Source: Solenopsis invicta
Lineage: Eukaryota > Arthropoda > Insecta > Hymenoptera > Formicidae
Assembly: GCF_016802725.1 (NCBI RefSeq)
Contig: NC_052669.1
Coordinates: forward strand, 14,302,270-14,366,269
DNA length: 64,000 nucleotides
Direction: 5' to 3'
Position 1 is the stretch's first letter. Every line of letters starts with the position of its first letter. Made by a program: the position numbers and the translations under genes. A model generated the notes under the pieces. That model saw nothing but the letters and a program-made list of their open reading frames with translations, searched no databases and had not been told where the DNA came from. Of the stretch, positions 22,785 to 32,830 are shown one piece after another.

Positions 22785-23366
22785 ATGGACTATGAGGAAT
22801 ATTACGAGGCGCAAAGCGGAGGTGCCGGCGGAAGGGGTGGGGGAATTCCGCGGATTTTTGTCGGCTCGCCCTATCAAGGTGGACATGGTATCGGAAGTTT
22901 TCTCGGTGGATTATTTAAAAAAATTTTACCTTATCTAAAGAGGGGTGCGCGGGCTGTCGGTAAGGAGGCTTTACGCGCGGGCATCAACGTAATGGAGGAT
23001 GTCGAGAACCATACCCCGTTGAATGAGGCATTCAAAAATCGCTTCGCGGAATCGGGGAAAAACCTCAAAAGAAAAGCCACAGAAAAAATAAAAGACTTGA
23101 TGAAAGGATCGGGATATAAAGTATCCGTAACAACTCCGATGCTTCAGTTTCCTCACGGTTACCACGATCCTCGCATCGCTAAGAGAACGTCGCTTTGTAA
23201 ACGTAATTGTTCAGTCAAAAGAAAATTGAAAAAAAGTGTACGCAGAAAAGGCGCTAAAAAATCGAAGAAGAAGAAAAGTCACGGAACAACTCGAAAAACT
23301 AAAAAGTCATCCGGCACGAAACGCCGCAACAGCAAGAAGCGCAGTGTATCCGACATATTCTCGTAA
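22785..23366 (+). CDS. Glycine-rich/basic minor virion-like protein (193 aa)
   Basis: Intact frame with ATG in good context (CACCATGG). It has a Gly-rich N-terminus with HGIGSFLGGLFKKILPYLKR, an amphipathic or membrane-active-looking segment, then GARAVGKEALRAGINVMEDV, and a strongly basic tail with many Lys/Arg (about residues 140-190). A short amphipathic N-terminus plus a basic tail recalls adenovirus pVI/pX-type core or lytic proteins, and similar proteins recur in insect Polintons. It sits between penton and major capsid genes, which fits a virion role. That role is inference. Confidence 0.65.
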   Translation: MDYEEYYEAQSGGAGGRGGGIPRIFVGSPYQGGHGIGSFLGGLFKKILPYLKRGARAVGKEALRAGINVMEDVENHTPLNEAFKNRFAESGKNLKRKATEKIKDLMKGSGYKVSVTTPMLQFPHGYHDPRIAKRTSLCKRNCSVKRKLKKSVRRKGAKKSKKKKSHGTTRKTKKSSGTKRRNSKKRSVSDIFS

Positions 23367-23409
23367 TCCTCGCACGAATTAGCATGATCCATAGTGCGTC
23401 GTGATAAGT

Positions 23410-24774
23410 ATGTCCTTCCTTCATACCCATTCGAGCGAGTGTTTGAAGAATGAACTCGATCTCTTCGCTTTACCACCTACCCAGATTAGTATCGAGAGTG
23501 CTCAATGGATTTATTACAAGCCCGTAACATCGCTCGCAGACGACGCACCAATAGAATTTGTTATACCCGGTCATGGAGAAGACTACCTGGATCTCACGCA
23601 CACTATGCTAAGTCTCCGTATACGTGTAGAAACGGGAACAAATACCGCCACCGCCGCCGCCGCCGCCGCGCCCCGGGCCCGCCGCGCTGCCGCCGCCGCG
23701 GCCCCGCGGCGCCCAAAGTAGGCCCTATAAATCAACTGCTGCATTCCATGTTCAATCAAATCGACGTGCATTTCAATCAAAAACTCGTGTCACCTCCAAA
23801 CAACGCTTACGCTTACCGCGTATACATCGAGACGTTATTAAATTATGCTTCACCCGCAAAAACTTCCCATCTCACCTCTTGTCTGTGGGACACGGATACT
23901 CCCGGTTTCATGAACGATCCGGTAGATTTGCCAACGAATCAGGCTCTCGTAAGACACGCTCGTTACATTCAAGGAGGACGCGCGTTGGATCTCATAAGAC
24001 ATCTTCACTGCGACGTTTTTAATCAAGATAAATTCTTAATTAACGGGGTGAAAGTTAGAATGAGACTCGTACGTTCCAAAGATTCGTTTTGTCTAATGGA
24101 AACAAATTCCACGTCGAAAATCTGCATTCTAGACGCTAGCCTACTTGTAAGAAGAACAAAAATAACTCCCGGAGTATTACTAGCGCATGCGAGAATGCTG
24201 AGTAAAACCACTGCCAAGTATCCCCTTACGAGAGTTGAAGTTAAAACGTTCACGATACACTCTGGTCTCGTGGAAGAATCGTTAGACAATGTAATACTTG
24301 GACAGCTAACGAATAATAGTTGGCTTTGTTGATAACAAAGCGTTTAACGGCGACAGAAAATTAAACCCGTTTAACTTTAAGAATTACGGCATAAATTTCC
24401 TTTCGCTCTATGCTGACGGAATGCAGATTCCAAGTAGACCGTTACAGCCGAGCTTTAAGAAAGACGAACCGCTCTACATCGAAGCGTATCACACCCTCTT
24501 TTCCGGAACAGGCGTACATTTTTTGAACGAGGAAAATTCTATAAGCAGAGACGATTACTCTAACGGATATTGCCTCTTCGCTTTTGATCTTACACCCGAT
24601 CTATCGGCTAATTGTGGTGGGCATTGGAATCTCGTGAAAGATGGAAGCTTATGACTAGAAGTGAGATTCGAAAAGGCACTTACCGCGACCGTTAATTGCA
24701 TCGTGTATGCCAAGTTCAATAATGTTCTAGAAATCGATTCATCTCGGCAAGTCATAGTCGATTTTTCTGGATAG
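23410..24774 (+). pseudogene. Polinton major capsid protein, broken
   Basis: Double jelly-roll capsid protein. The ATG at 23410 opens HTHSSECLKNELDLFALPP, then SIESAQWIYYKPV and IEFVIPGHGEDYLDL, conserved in Polinton capsid proteins. The frame shifts inside an extremely GC-rich tract (about 23647-23718), continues with KLVSPPNNAYAYR...ETLLNY and HLHCDVFNQDKFLINGV to 24320, shifts again near 24321, continues NKAFNGDRKLNPFNFKNYG and SANCGGHWNLV, and has a TGA at 24652-24654, probably from CGA, before ending at TAG 24772-24774. Three lesions, all otherwise readable. Confidence 0.85.
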
Positions 24775-24865
24775 TCTCTTATAACGCAGATGGATCAACA
24801 ACAAGAACATTGTAAAATGTTCACCCCCATCATCTTTATCGTCACCACCATCATTAAACTACCGT

Positions 24866-25478
24866 ATGCCTAAAAGAAAATTCAGTTTGGAACGAGACTC
24901 GGACGTAGCCGGTTCGATTAAGAAAGCTTGCGTAAAGTATAAAACTATGGACATAGTCATCGACATTCAAGGTTTTTGCGATGCTGAGGAACAATTTATT
25001 CCGAAAGAAGTCGCGGTTGTCGCTGTTAACACTCCAATCATCGGACAATGGATTATAATACGACCTTGCCCATTTGACGAGTTGCCTGTAAATTCGAGAC
25101 GTGAAAACAACTGGCTTACGCGCAATTATCACGGCATAGAGTGATTCGACGGCGAAGTTAATCTCAAATATTTCAAGCAACATCTACGAGAAATTACTCG
25201 ACAAGCACGCTACATCTATAGCAGGGGACATGAAAAGGCGCGTTACTTACACAATCTGCTATCCAGAAACGTATATAATCTGGAAGGCATTTTTCCAGCC
25301 TTCAAAAATTTACCCAATGTCGAGGAGAGTGGTCATCGATGCACCTATCACGGATTTCGCGCAAAAGCAAATTTTCACTGCGCGTTGCGCAATGCTTACA
25401 AATTGAAACGCTGGTTAATCGAACAAAATAGTAGTAGCTCGAGCCGCAGCAGTCTTCCTTCCGACGAAAACGACAGCA

Positions 25479-25509
<31 letters not shown>

Positions 25510-25585
25510 AATAACATACAAAACAGCGTCGGCTATAGCCGAAGACGAGAAAATAATCCCACTGCCGTCGTATGAATTCACTTGA
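24866..25585 (+). pseudogene. Unknown conserved Polinton gene, one in-frame TGA
   Basis: 239 codons in one frame, interrupted only by TGA at 25142-25144, where the context (YHGIE, stop, FDGEV) suggests a former Trp codon. It starts with a basic stretch. Residues 28-50 read MDIVIDIQGF...FIPKEVAVVAV, resembling the first motif of DnaQ-like exonucleases but with D-x-Q instead of D-x-E. Later comes ARYIYSRGHEKARYLHNLL, then CTYHGF and ALRNAYKLKRWL. The C-terminus is Ser-rich, then a Glu run. I recall similar proteins in insect genomes with Polintons but no function. It precedes the protease, overlapping its start by 14 bp. Confidence 0.6.
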
Positions 25586-26048
25586 AATTTTACATGCGCT
25601 GCGCCAATTGAACGCAGGATACACAGGAGTCTATCCAGCCGACAAGCTACCGAAGGTGTGGACGAGGTCGACCGCCATCGTTGCCAACACGGATGATCAC
25701 AATCAACCTGGCCAACATTGGGTCGCCTTTTATATCGACAAACTTGGAAATGGAATATATTTTGATAGCTACGGATTACCTCCCTCGGATTCTAGATTTC
25801 TCCTGCGATTGCGACGAAACTCTATCACGCATCAATGGAACACCACACAGTTACAAGGAGCGCTTATCCAAACTTGCGGGCAATACTGCTGTGTTTTTTT
25901 ATATTTCATGTGTAACGGCTATAATCTTAATCAATTTCTCAATTTATTTTCTGTCGAACACACATACAACGACCGACTAATCGCAGAATTATTTCACAAA
26001 TTTTTTCTTTATAATAAAAGAAAATGCGTAATGAAATCATCTGTATGA
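25572..26048 (+). CDS. Adenain/Ulp1-like cysteine protease (Polinton PRO)
   Basis: Virion maturation protease; intact at 158 residues. The catalytic triad is H49 (GQHWVAFYI), D65 (YFDSYG) and C102 (QTCGQYCC). Q95 lies seven residues before C102, the spacing of the oxyanion Gln and Cys in adenovirus protease. The frame begins inside the end of the previous gene. Its last ~15 codons run into the right terminal inverted repeat, so the mirror copy of that sequence lies at about 9910-9960. AATAAA at about 26122 is a likely polyadenylation signal. Confidence 0.9.
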   Translation: MNSLEILHALRQLNAGYTGVYPADKLPKVWTRSTAIVANTDDHNQPGQHWVAFYIDKLGNGIYFDSYGLPPSDSRFLLRLRRNSITHQWNTTQLQGALIQTCGQYCCVFLYFMCNGYNLNQFLNLFSVEHTYNDRLIAELFHKFFLYNKRKCVMKSSV

Positions 26049-27015
26049 TACCCCATTCAATCATGTAACTTAAAAATGTAAGAATATACTCGTAGATGTA
26101 TGAAAAAAAAGTTGAATGTTTCAATAAATACTCTTTTGTAACTTTTAAAATCGAATTATTTTTTCACACGACCTGCCTAATGCCAAGACTCTATCTCCTG
26201 TACGTAGTAACCATTCCTTTGAAAGCATATGTATATCGTAAAAGGCGTTTCCGTCCTTTCTATCGTAATTTCCAGATAAGACCTTTTGACTTCTCAGGCC
26301 TCTTTTACCCGTTCCCCACTTTGCTGCTAAATTTTTCCCAAAATACCTGTTTTTCAATCAATCCGTTCCTGGGGCAGCCGTGGGGGAAACTAATAAGCAC
26401 TCTAATTCCTCCCGGAGCCATCCCCTTTACTTCCCAATAAAAACGCTCCTGATATCGTCAGGTCTTCCTCGTCCCCGGTCCTGATATCGTCAGGTCCTCC
26501 CCGCCCCGCTACAAATTTCGTCAGGCCCTCCCTCCACTTGGCCCTTTTACTGCTAGCGCGTTCCCCAACCCCCACCACTTCACTGATAAGACTGGCGCTA
26601 GTTTTCCCCCCTCCCCCCTGTGACGTCATTTATTTTGACGCCCCATATACTACTGTTATTAATGTTTAAACATTAGTTCAATGTTTTATCTTCTCCCCAC
26701 ACACACATGCACACACATTTACACGCACACAGCAGAGAGGATTTGGAGTCATAAAATACTGCAGAAGTGACAAATCTCAGGGTCCTTATCTCTGCTGTAA
26801 CGTGCGCCCGCACACGCACACGCACACACGCACTGAGAAAGAGGGGGAGTGAAAAGGAGAGAAAGAGAAGTTAGAAGAGAATAGAAAAGGGAGGCATTAT
26901 CAGGTGATTTCCTACACGCAGTTGCCTATTTCCTACTTTCAACTGTCCTTAGAGCCCAAACGGCTTAAACATCAAATTGGGGCAATGAGAGTTTTTCATC
27001 AGGACCATGTAAACT
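26000..27015. repeat. Polinton right terminal inverted repeat
   Basis: Reverse complement of 8316-9961 without the nested MITE. It contains the protease 3' end, the shared AATAAA, TGACGATATCA-type modules (about 26450-26500) and a CA-rich microsatellite (26699-26725, 26810-26832). The outer end AAACT is at 27011-27015. Confidence 0.9.
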
Positions 27016-27431
27016 GTTTACAAATTTTCAAAATTTTAGTCAAATCTACAGGGACCCATTTTCTATAAGGTTTGTGTGGAATCCTGAAGCAATTTTATTT
27101 TTTTAAGAATAAGGTATCTTTTATATCTTACAAACATTTTATTTGAAACATTTGATTTACAAATACCTTTTTACTTGAAACAAAAAGATTGCAACTTTTT
27201 TTTTATGAGTTTCGGAATGTTTTGGGATTGAGCTCTATCAAGGCTAAGTTCCATAACTCATCGAAAAAGTGTTGCAAACTTTTTGCTTCTCACAAGTACA
27301 CTTGTCAGTGTACACCAGATTATATTTAATATATTTATTAAGTTCTTTATTTTTTCCTTCAATTTCTGTTCCTTTCTTGTTCTTTCAGAACTTTCTATGG
27401 ATTTCTGTTATTATCTGATGGTTTCGATTGT

Positions 27432-28560
27432 TTACACGAAGACCTGTCCGATATCGCTGTTTTGCAGACCGCAAAGCCTCTTTAACCAAAAATTAAAATT
27501 CTGCTCGGGTTGGCTTGCAGAAGTTTCAATTGTTGGAAACGGTGTCTGAAAATATGTAAAATATGTACTATTTGTTATACATGCTTGGGCAACCAAATCT
27601 GAATGCAGTCCAGATGAAAGATTTACCATAAACCATGATGAAAAATATTACGTACCAAAAATTACCATTATAATGCATGTATTATACAGAGGTTGCAAAT
27701 CACTTTCTTCACAGCCAAGCTATGTAAATTTTGTAGTTAAATTATTTTTTATTGTTTTCTTGAAAGAAAGATTAATAACTTTTTTAGTCATGAAACCACC
27801 CACATGTTAAAAATAAGCCACCTGTATAGTACAATAAGATTATAGGAAAGATGTAGGATTAGGAAATATATTATGTATTACGTGAATAAGCTATATAAAG
27901 TTATAAATTTTCACAAAAAGCTATTTACATATAAATGGATGCAAATTGTTTTTGCTACAACTTACCACTTCTTCATATATTTTGTCATCCACATCTTCGA
28001 AAGCTAAAATATCTGCCTCTGTACTAATTAGTAAAAGATCTGGTTTCTGTAGCACTCTGCGACGGTTCTGATTTTGTATATATTTGATAATACATTCCAA
28101 CGTGTTATTTATTTTTCTGTAAATAAATAATGTAAATTAATAAATATAAATGCACACGCAATGTATGTTAAATAATACAAAACTAATATTAATATATCAG
28201 GCTTACTTTAATTTGATTTTGATGAAAAGGAACTTTTCATGTATATATCTCAAAATTTGTGTAAATGTTAATTATATATTTATTATTATTTGTTTGTTTT
28301 TTTTAATTTAATTACTATTTATTTTATTATTTATTTATCAGTTATTCTGTTATTTGTGGCGTGTGTATTGTATAAACATACACACACATGCACATACATA
28401 CATTTGTGTAGAATATTTTAAATAAAATAATTTAATAATTTGCAATTCAATAATTAAATAATTTACAGAATTACAATTATCTCACTTACGGATTATTTGT
28501 ATCACTTTGACATTGTAATTCCTGCTCGATATATTTTATTTCATTATTTCGGATAGGAGT
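27432..28560 (-). CDS. Host-like multi-exon gene fragment (four exons)
   Basis: Minus-strand exons: 28490 to at least 28560, 27966-28116, 27666-27719 and 27432-27545 (stop TAA 27432-27434). Each internal boundary has a consensus site (donors CC|GTAAGTG, GTG|GTAAGTT, ATG|GTAATTT; acceptors TTTACAG, ACATAG, TTTTCAG) and phases agree (2, 0, 0). The protein contains KYIQNQNRRRVLQKPDLL then ADILAFEDVDDKIYEEV and LQPLYNTC. The last parts remind me of the C-terminal domain of arthropod DUF4806 proteins, from memory only. Upstream the frame meets a TGA at 28561-28563, so the 5' end is unknown and this may be a pseudogene or TE-captured gene. AATAAA on the minus strand lies near 27333. Confidence 0.5.
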
Positions 28561-28653
28561 TCAAAAATCTATATGAATGTTTTTATTGTAATTTCTATTT
28601 TTAAAACTCGCATCGATAAAGGTTCTAAGAACCGTTGTGCTATGATGGATCAG

Positions 28654-28862
28654 TTTACGGCACTGTATGAATAGATGTTGATGGAAGCGTCGGTACACTC
28701 TAAATAGAAGTGGTTGTAAGCGTATGTAGATTCGGAATAGAAGTAATTGGAAGCGTTTGTACATTCAGAGTAGAAGTGCTTGGAAACATCTGTATATTCT
28801 AAGTAGAAGTATTTTGAGGCATCTATAGACTCTCAGCAGAAGTGCTTGAAAGCATCTGTAGG
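28654..28862 (-). repeat. 42-bp minisatellite, about five units
   Basis: Units of about 42 bp resembling TAGAAGTGCTTGGAAGCATC plus a TGTACATTC-type spacer. The period is a multiple of three and two minus-strand frames stay mostly open, giving a 14-residue repeat, so it could have been coding. It lies directly upstream of the first host-like exon. Confidence 0.6.
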
Positions 28863-29640
28863 GGAATGTGGGGTAAAGTGGGACACGATGATTGGAACGT
28901 TTTTATTTTTCCGTAAAAAAATTAAAACAAATCATAATTTTATAAACTTTAGATGTCCATTCAATAGAGAATTTCATTAGCTAATTTTCTATGCTCACGG
29001 AATTTCAAAATTATATTTTTTATTATATTTTTGTTTGGATTTTCCAAAAAGTGAATTTTTGGTCATCTCAAAAAAATGTGGGGTAAAATGGTATACGATG
29101 ATTTTTGGCCAAATTTGCTAAAAAATCAAGTAAAAATTGTCTGAAATAAAATTTGTAATGTTTATTTAACAATTAGAAAATGAAAATATATCAATAATAG
29201 AGGAGAAGAGGATATTATGGTTACTGTCGACAATATGGCTACACCTATTATTTCCGTTATTAGGTGACATATTCTAACAATTGCTTATAGAGTTATTTGT
29301 TTAACAGCTCGCCGTTTTTTAATGATGGTAATATGCTAATACATAATAACTGACAATTGTTAAGGCATTTTTACTTTTGAGCATTTCTGAACTTTTTCAA
29401 GATACACTTTTAACCTTTAATTACATAGATACACTTTCTCATTATTCTTAAACTTGAGTGTATTATCACACGAAGATACATACACTTGAGTGCTTTTTGT
29501 TATTTAACTTTTTATTTGGCCGCATACATTTCGAGTTATACAAAGTTAAAACAATAACATGGAATTTTGTTAATATGGTTTCTTAAGCGAAATTTTTATA
29601 TTGAAATATTTCTTCGATAAATTGTAATTCGATAGATTGT
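28863..29640. other. Non-coding, AT-rich, with a diverged direct repeat
   Basis: GTGGGGTAAAGTGGGACACGATGATT at 28867-28892 recurs in altered form at 29079-29105, marking a ~210-bp duplicated segment. I see no gene. Confidence 0.4.
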
Positions 29641-29644
29641 CATT

Positions 29645-30178
29645 CTAAAAAGCGGTGTTTTGAAATATTAGAGACACCATTTTATGCTTGTTGTTTAATG
29701 TTAAACATAGAGAAAATAATAACTCGTTTGATAACTCATTCAAAAAGGTACTGAGAAAAGAAGAAGCAACATCACTATCAGAAGAAAAAATAGAAATATT
29801 ATTTTTAGCATTCTCAACATTTTCAACAAGTATAGTATTACAAACATTATTTTCCATTTGCATTGCTTGTAGACAAATTACATCTTGCATGTAAGACATT
29901 CATTACGTCTTGAATATTATTTATTGGGATTTTAACTCTTATCCAATATGGCCACCTCAATAAGATTTTTTCACGTCTATGTTCACACTACACACTCAAA
30001 TATGAGAGTGTAGTGTAAACACAGACGTGAAATAATCTTATTGAGGCGGCCATATTGAACAAGAGTTAAAATCCCAATTGTATCAGATTGTCTTACAAGA
30101 TTTATTGAAATTTCTTCAGATCGAAAATTATTTCTAATTTCCAACAACTCTTTTGCGTTGTCTTAGGCTTAATTTATG
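29645..30178 (-). pseudogene. Coding-like remnant split by a hairpin
   Basis: Minus strand: 30178-30082 reads as an open segment (DNAKELLEIRNNFRSEEISI...) and 29899-29645 as another (ending HKMVSLIFQNTAF), separated by the palindrome at 29923-30078. Joining them needs a frameshift. Neither half matches a family I can name. Codon content looks protein-like; confidence is low. Confidence 0.25.
29923..30078. mobile_element. 156-bp palindromic hairpin MITE
   Basis: A nearly perfect inverted repeat from ATTGGGATTTTAACTC to GAGTTAAAATCCCAAT with only a short loop (around 30000). No direct target duplication is obvious. It could form a single long RNA hairpin. Confidence 0.7.
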
Positions 30179-30353
30179 TACACGTTTTCGTAAAATAAAA
30201 TGCTTCAGTGCTTTCATTCTTTCCTTTTTATGCAGCCAATAGTAATCTAAAGCAAATAATACTATACATATATTATATTAAATACAATTTATTATTGAAT
30301 TATATTTAATAAAGTATGTGTGTACTCGTATGTACGCGCGCGTGTACCATACA

Positions 30354-30866
30354 CACGGAAAAAAATGACTTAGAAGTAGTAACTAAATATCAGTAGCTAG
30401 TTCGATATTTTCTATCAGTGCTAAAAATTGATTATTAAAAATAAAATATATTTGCTGCAAAATACAGTTTTATTAGCTAAAATAAAATGTGTGTTTTAAC
30501 ACGTGTAGCTAATAAAGTGGCAACTATTCCTCAATATCTTAGTCCTGGTCTACAATTAATGTTGCAAACCTTAAATCGTAAAAATTGACCATGGTCGATT
30601 ATTCTCCTCATATTCAACTATGATTGGTCAATTTCTTACGACTTAAGGCTTACTACACCTATTATAGATCGAGACTTAGGAGCGTGAAACTATATACGCA
30701 TTTGCTAAACATTATTTGATTCTGGCAGCAAATATTTCTTGCTGTAACTGCTAATTTTAATAAATTTAGCTCCGGCAGCAACAATATTAGCTGTCCCTAT
30801 TTTAAAGACACATCTTAGTTGCTACAACTAAATTTTAGCTTTGTTGATTAATCTTTTCTCTGCGTG
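30354..30866 (+). mobile_element. MITE copy 3 (~513 bp)
   Basis: Begins CACGGAAAAAAATGAC and ends TTTTCTCTGCGTG, followed by TA; the left flank is CA, probably a mutated TA. It is close in sequence to 1972-2487. A (GT)/(GCGC) microsatellite follows immediately. Confidence 0.8.
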
Positions 30867-30911
30867 TATGCATGTGTATACGCGCGTGCGTGCATGTGCG
30901 CGTGCGTGCAT

Positions 30912-30944
<33 letters not shown>

Positions 30945-30955
30945 TGTGTGTGTGT
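30867..30955. repeat. GT/GC microsatellite
   Basis: Alternating GTGC, then (GC)n, then (GT)n. Open frames here are low complexity and not genes. Confidence 0.8.
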
Positions 30956-32400
30956 AACATAAACAATTGTCTGTTTGCTTCTCGCTTAAACGGAGCAAGT
31001 CGACGACGATTCAGGTTCATATAAGTCCACGTGAGTAAAATAGGGCTCGCACGTAATATTTTTTTTCTTAATGACCAACGTGAGTTAGAATTGCAATTTT
31101 TTATAGTATATTTTATATGTATAGTTAGTACATTACTAAATATGCAAGATTAGATAGTGGAAATATAGAAAGTTAAAGAATTTATAACTTGTAAGTTGAT
31201 TACATTAATCTTAAATGAAATGACTTTTAACTTTATTATTGTTATATTTTAATGTATTAACCCTTACGGAAAAAAATAAACAATATTTTGGCATTTTAAT
31301 TATTAGTTGTACTTTTATTTGTACGATCAAATACTAATTATAATGTAATAATCGGACTAGTTGTATTAATATAATTGTATTGATTTCGATTATTAATAAC
31401 ATAAGATTAGAACTAATAAAACCCATTGCCATGCCAGCAAAGATAGTTAAAAAGTAACAATAGAAGAAAAGAGGACAGGAATGTCAGAAAACATTATTGT
31501 ATCGTTGTATCGTTGTTTCATCTTTATAGCGAAAAGTTTCATTGAAAAGCTGTCTCACATCATTGTATGATCTCAATCAATCGCCCCACCCTCTAATCAT
31601 CAAAAGTGAGATACGTACTCGTTCAGAAAGACGTAATATCATTGACTAAAAATGGGTCAAACTAAATAAACTAAAACTTAAATACTCAAGTGTTAAAAGT
31701 TATTGAAAAGACAGCGAAGAAAAAATCACGTGATACAATAAACTGTAACAAAATGTTCAATAAATTAACTCGAAAAGCAAAAATGGAATAGAACTTGGGT
31801 ACGATCTAAGATTGAAATCAAACTGTCTCGTATTTGCGATGCGTATCGAGAGTAGTTGTCGCGGTCCGCGTAATTCAAGGACCGGCATCCACCCTCTGAT
31901 GATCCGTGCTCGCTTAATTGGTCAATCGATAAATCAAAGCATGAATTATTTTCAAAACCTTAGCACTGCCGTTTATCGATAATGCACGTGATCTCAGTTC
32001 TTCGTTTTCAAGTTCTTGGATGAAGTTTGGTTTACGAATACGGTTGAAATTCATTTTAATGACCCCACATTGCATTTAAGATTTTTTTGCCCCCCCTTCA
32101 CCCCCCTCCCCAGGATGGCAAAATAGGCATTTTTGATGTTATGTGTAGATTGTGTGATACAATTATAATCCTATAAATTTCAATCAGAAGTTATTTTTCA
32201 TTAAGTACTTTTCAAATTATGACGCTTGAAAATTACAATACACTGTAACCTTTAAGCCTTACAATTCAAAAAGTACTCAACAAAAATAAATTTTTTTATA
32301 GGGTTTTGTAAAGGTCTCGAAACAAGCTATAAAAATATGTATTAAAGCGTAGGCAATCTTATTTAAAAAATTGAAGATGATTTTCACGTAACCTTCAAGC
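30956..32400. other. No gene recognised
   Basis: AT-rich sequence with a C-rich tract at 32090-32114. No splice-supported frame or known repeat is visible to me. Confidence 0.4.
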
Positions 32401-32550
32401 AACTATTCAAGGTCAAATTAATAACACCATCTTATGTCCCCCTTGAAATCATACAACTTTTGTCTGAAACATTTTGTCTACTGGGTTTAGTTTTTAAGAT
32501 ATTTGGCTAGATCATTTAAAATGGGACACCCTGTATATAAAGGGTGATTC
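32400..32550 (-). repeat. Dispersed repeat, inverted copy of 50085-50210
   Basis: CATACAACTTTTGTCTGAAACATTTT...AAAATGGGACACCCTGTATAT is the complement of GGGTGACCCATTTTAAA...AAAAGTTATATGGTTTCGAGGGGGACATAA at 50088-50190. It is the end of a mobile element repeated in the window; the family is not identified. Confidence 0.6.
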
Positions 32551-32830
32551 AAAATAACATATTGGTTCCAAAGCTAGCATATTTGTAATCAAATTCTGAG
32601 ACATTTTTTTTTTTGAAAAATTTCTTAGGAGCTTAGTTTCAAGTTACAAAAAAAATTACTTAGCGTATAACAGGTCGGATACAAGTGGTAGACATGGACG
32701 GCGCGACTCATTGATACACACGCGTGTTTCCGTGAGGCGCCTTCTGCGCTCAAATGACTGACAAAAGTACACAGACAGCACATTCCTATTTAAACTTTCC
32801 ACCCCTCCCCCCCTCTTTCTCTCTCTCTCT

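Larger units (their letters stand above)
8316..27015 (+). mobile_element. Maverick/Polinton, full length, ~18.7 kb
   Basis: Long terminal inverted repeats (8316-9961 and about 26000-27015) enclose a complete Polinton gene set: PolB, packaging ATPase, integrase, cysteine protease, major capsid, penton and minor proteins. The ends read 5'-AGTTTA...AAACT-3', matching the usual AG...CT termini; similarity may run about 8 bp further out (TTTGTA on the left, its complement on the right). No convincing 6-bp target duplication is visible. With the 610-bp nested MITE removed the element is about 18.1 kb, within the usual 15-20 kb. Many genes carry single stops or frameshifts, so this copy is defective. 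Confidence 0.95.

Noticed and set aside
25439..25517. Ser-run and Glu-run frames on the minus strand
   Set aside because: Complement of the Ser/Glu-rich tail of the gene at 24866-25585.
8310..27021. 6-bp target duplication for the Polinton
   Set aside because: CTTTGT on the left and GTTTAC on the right do not match; the outer boundary is uncertain by several bases.
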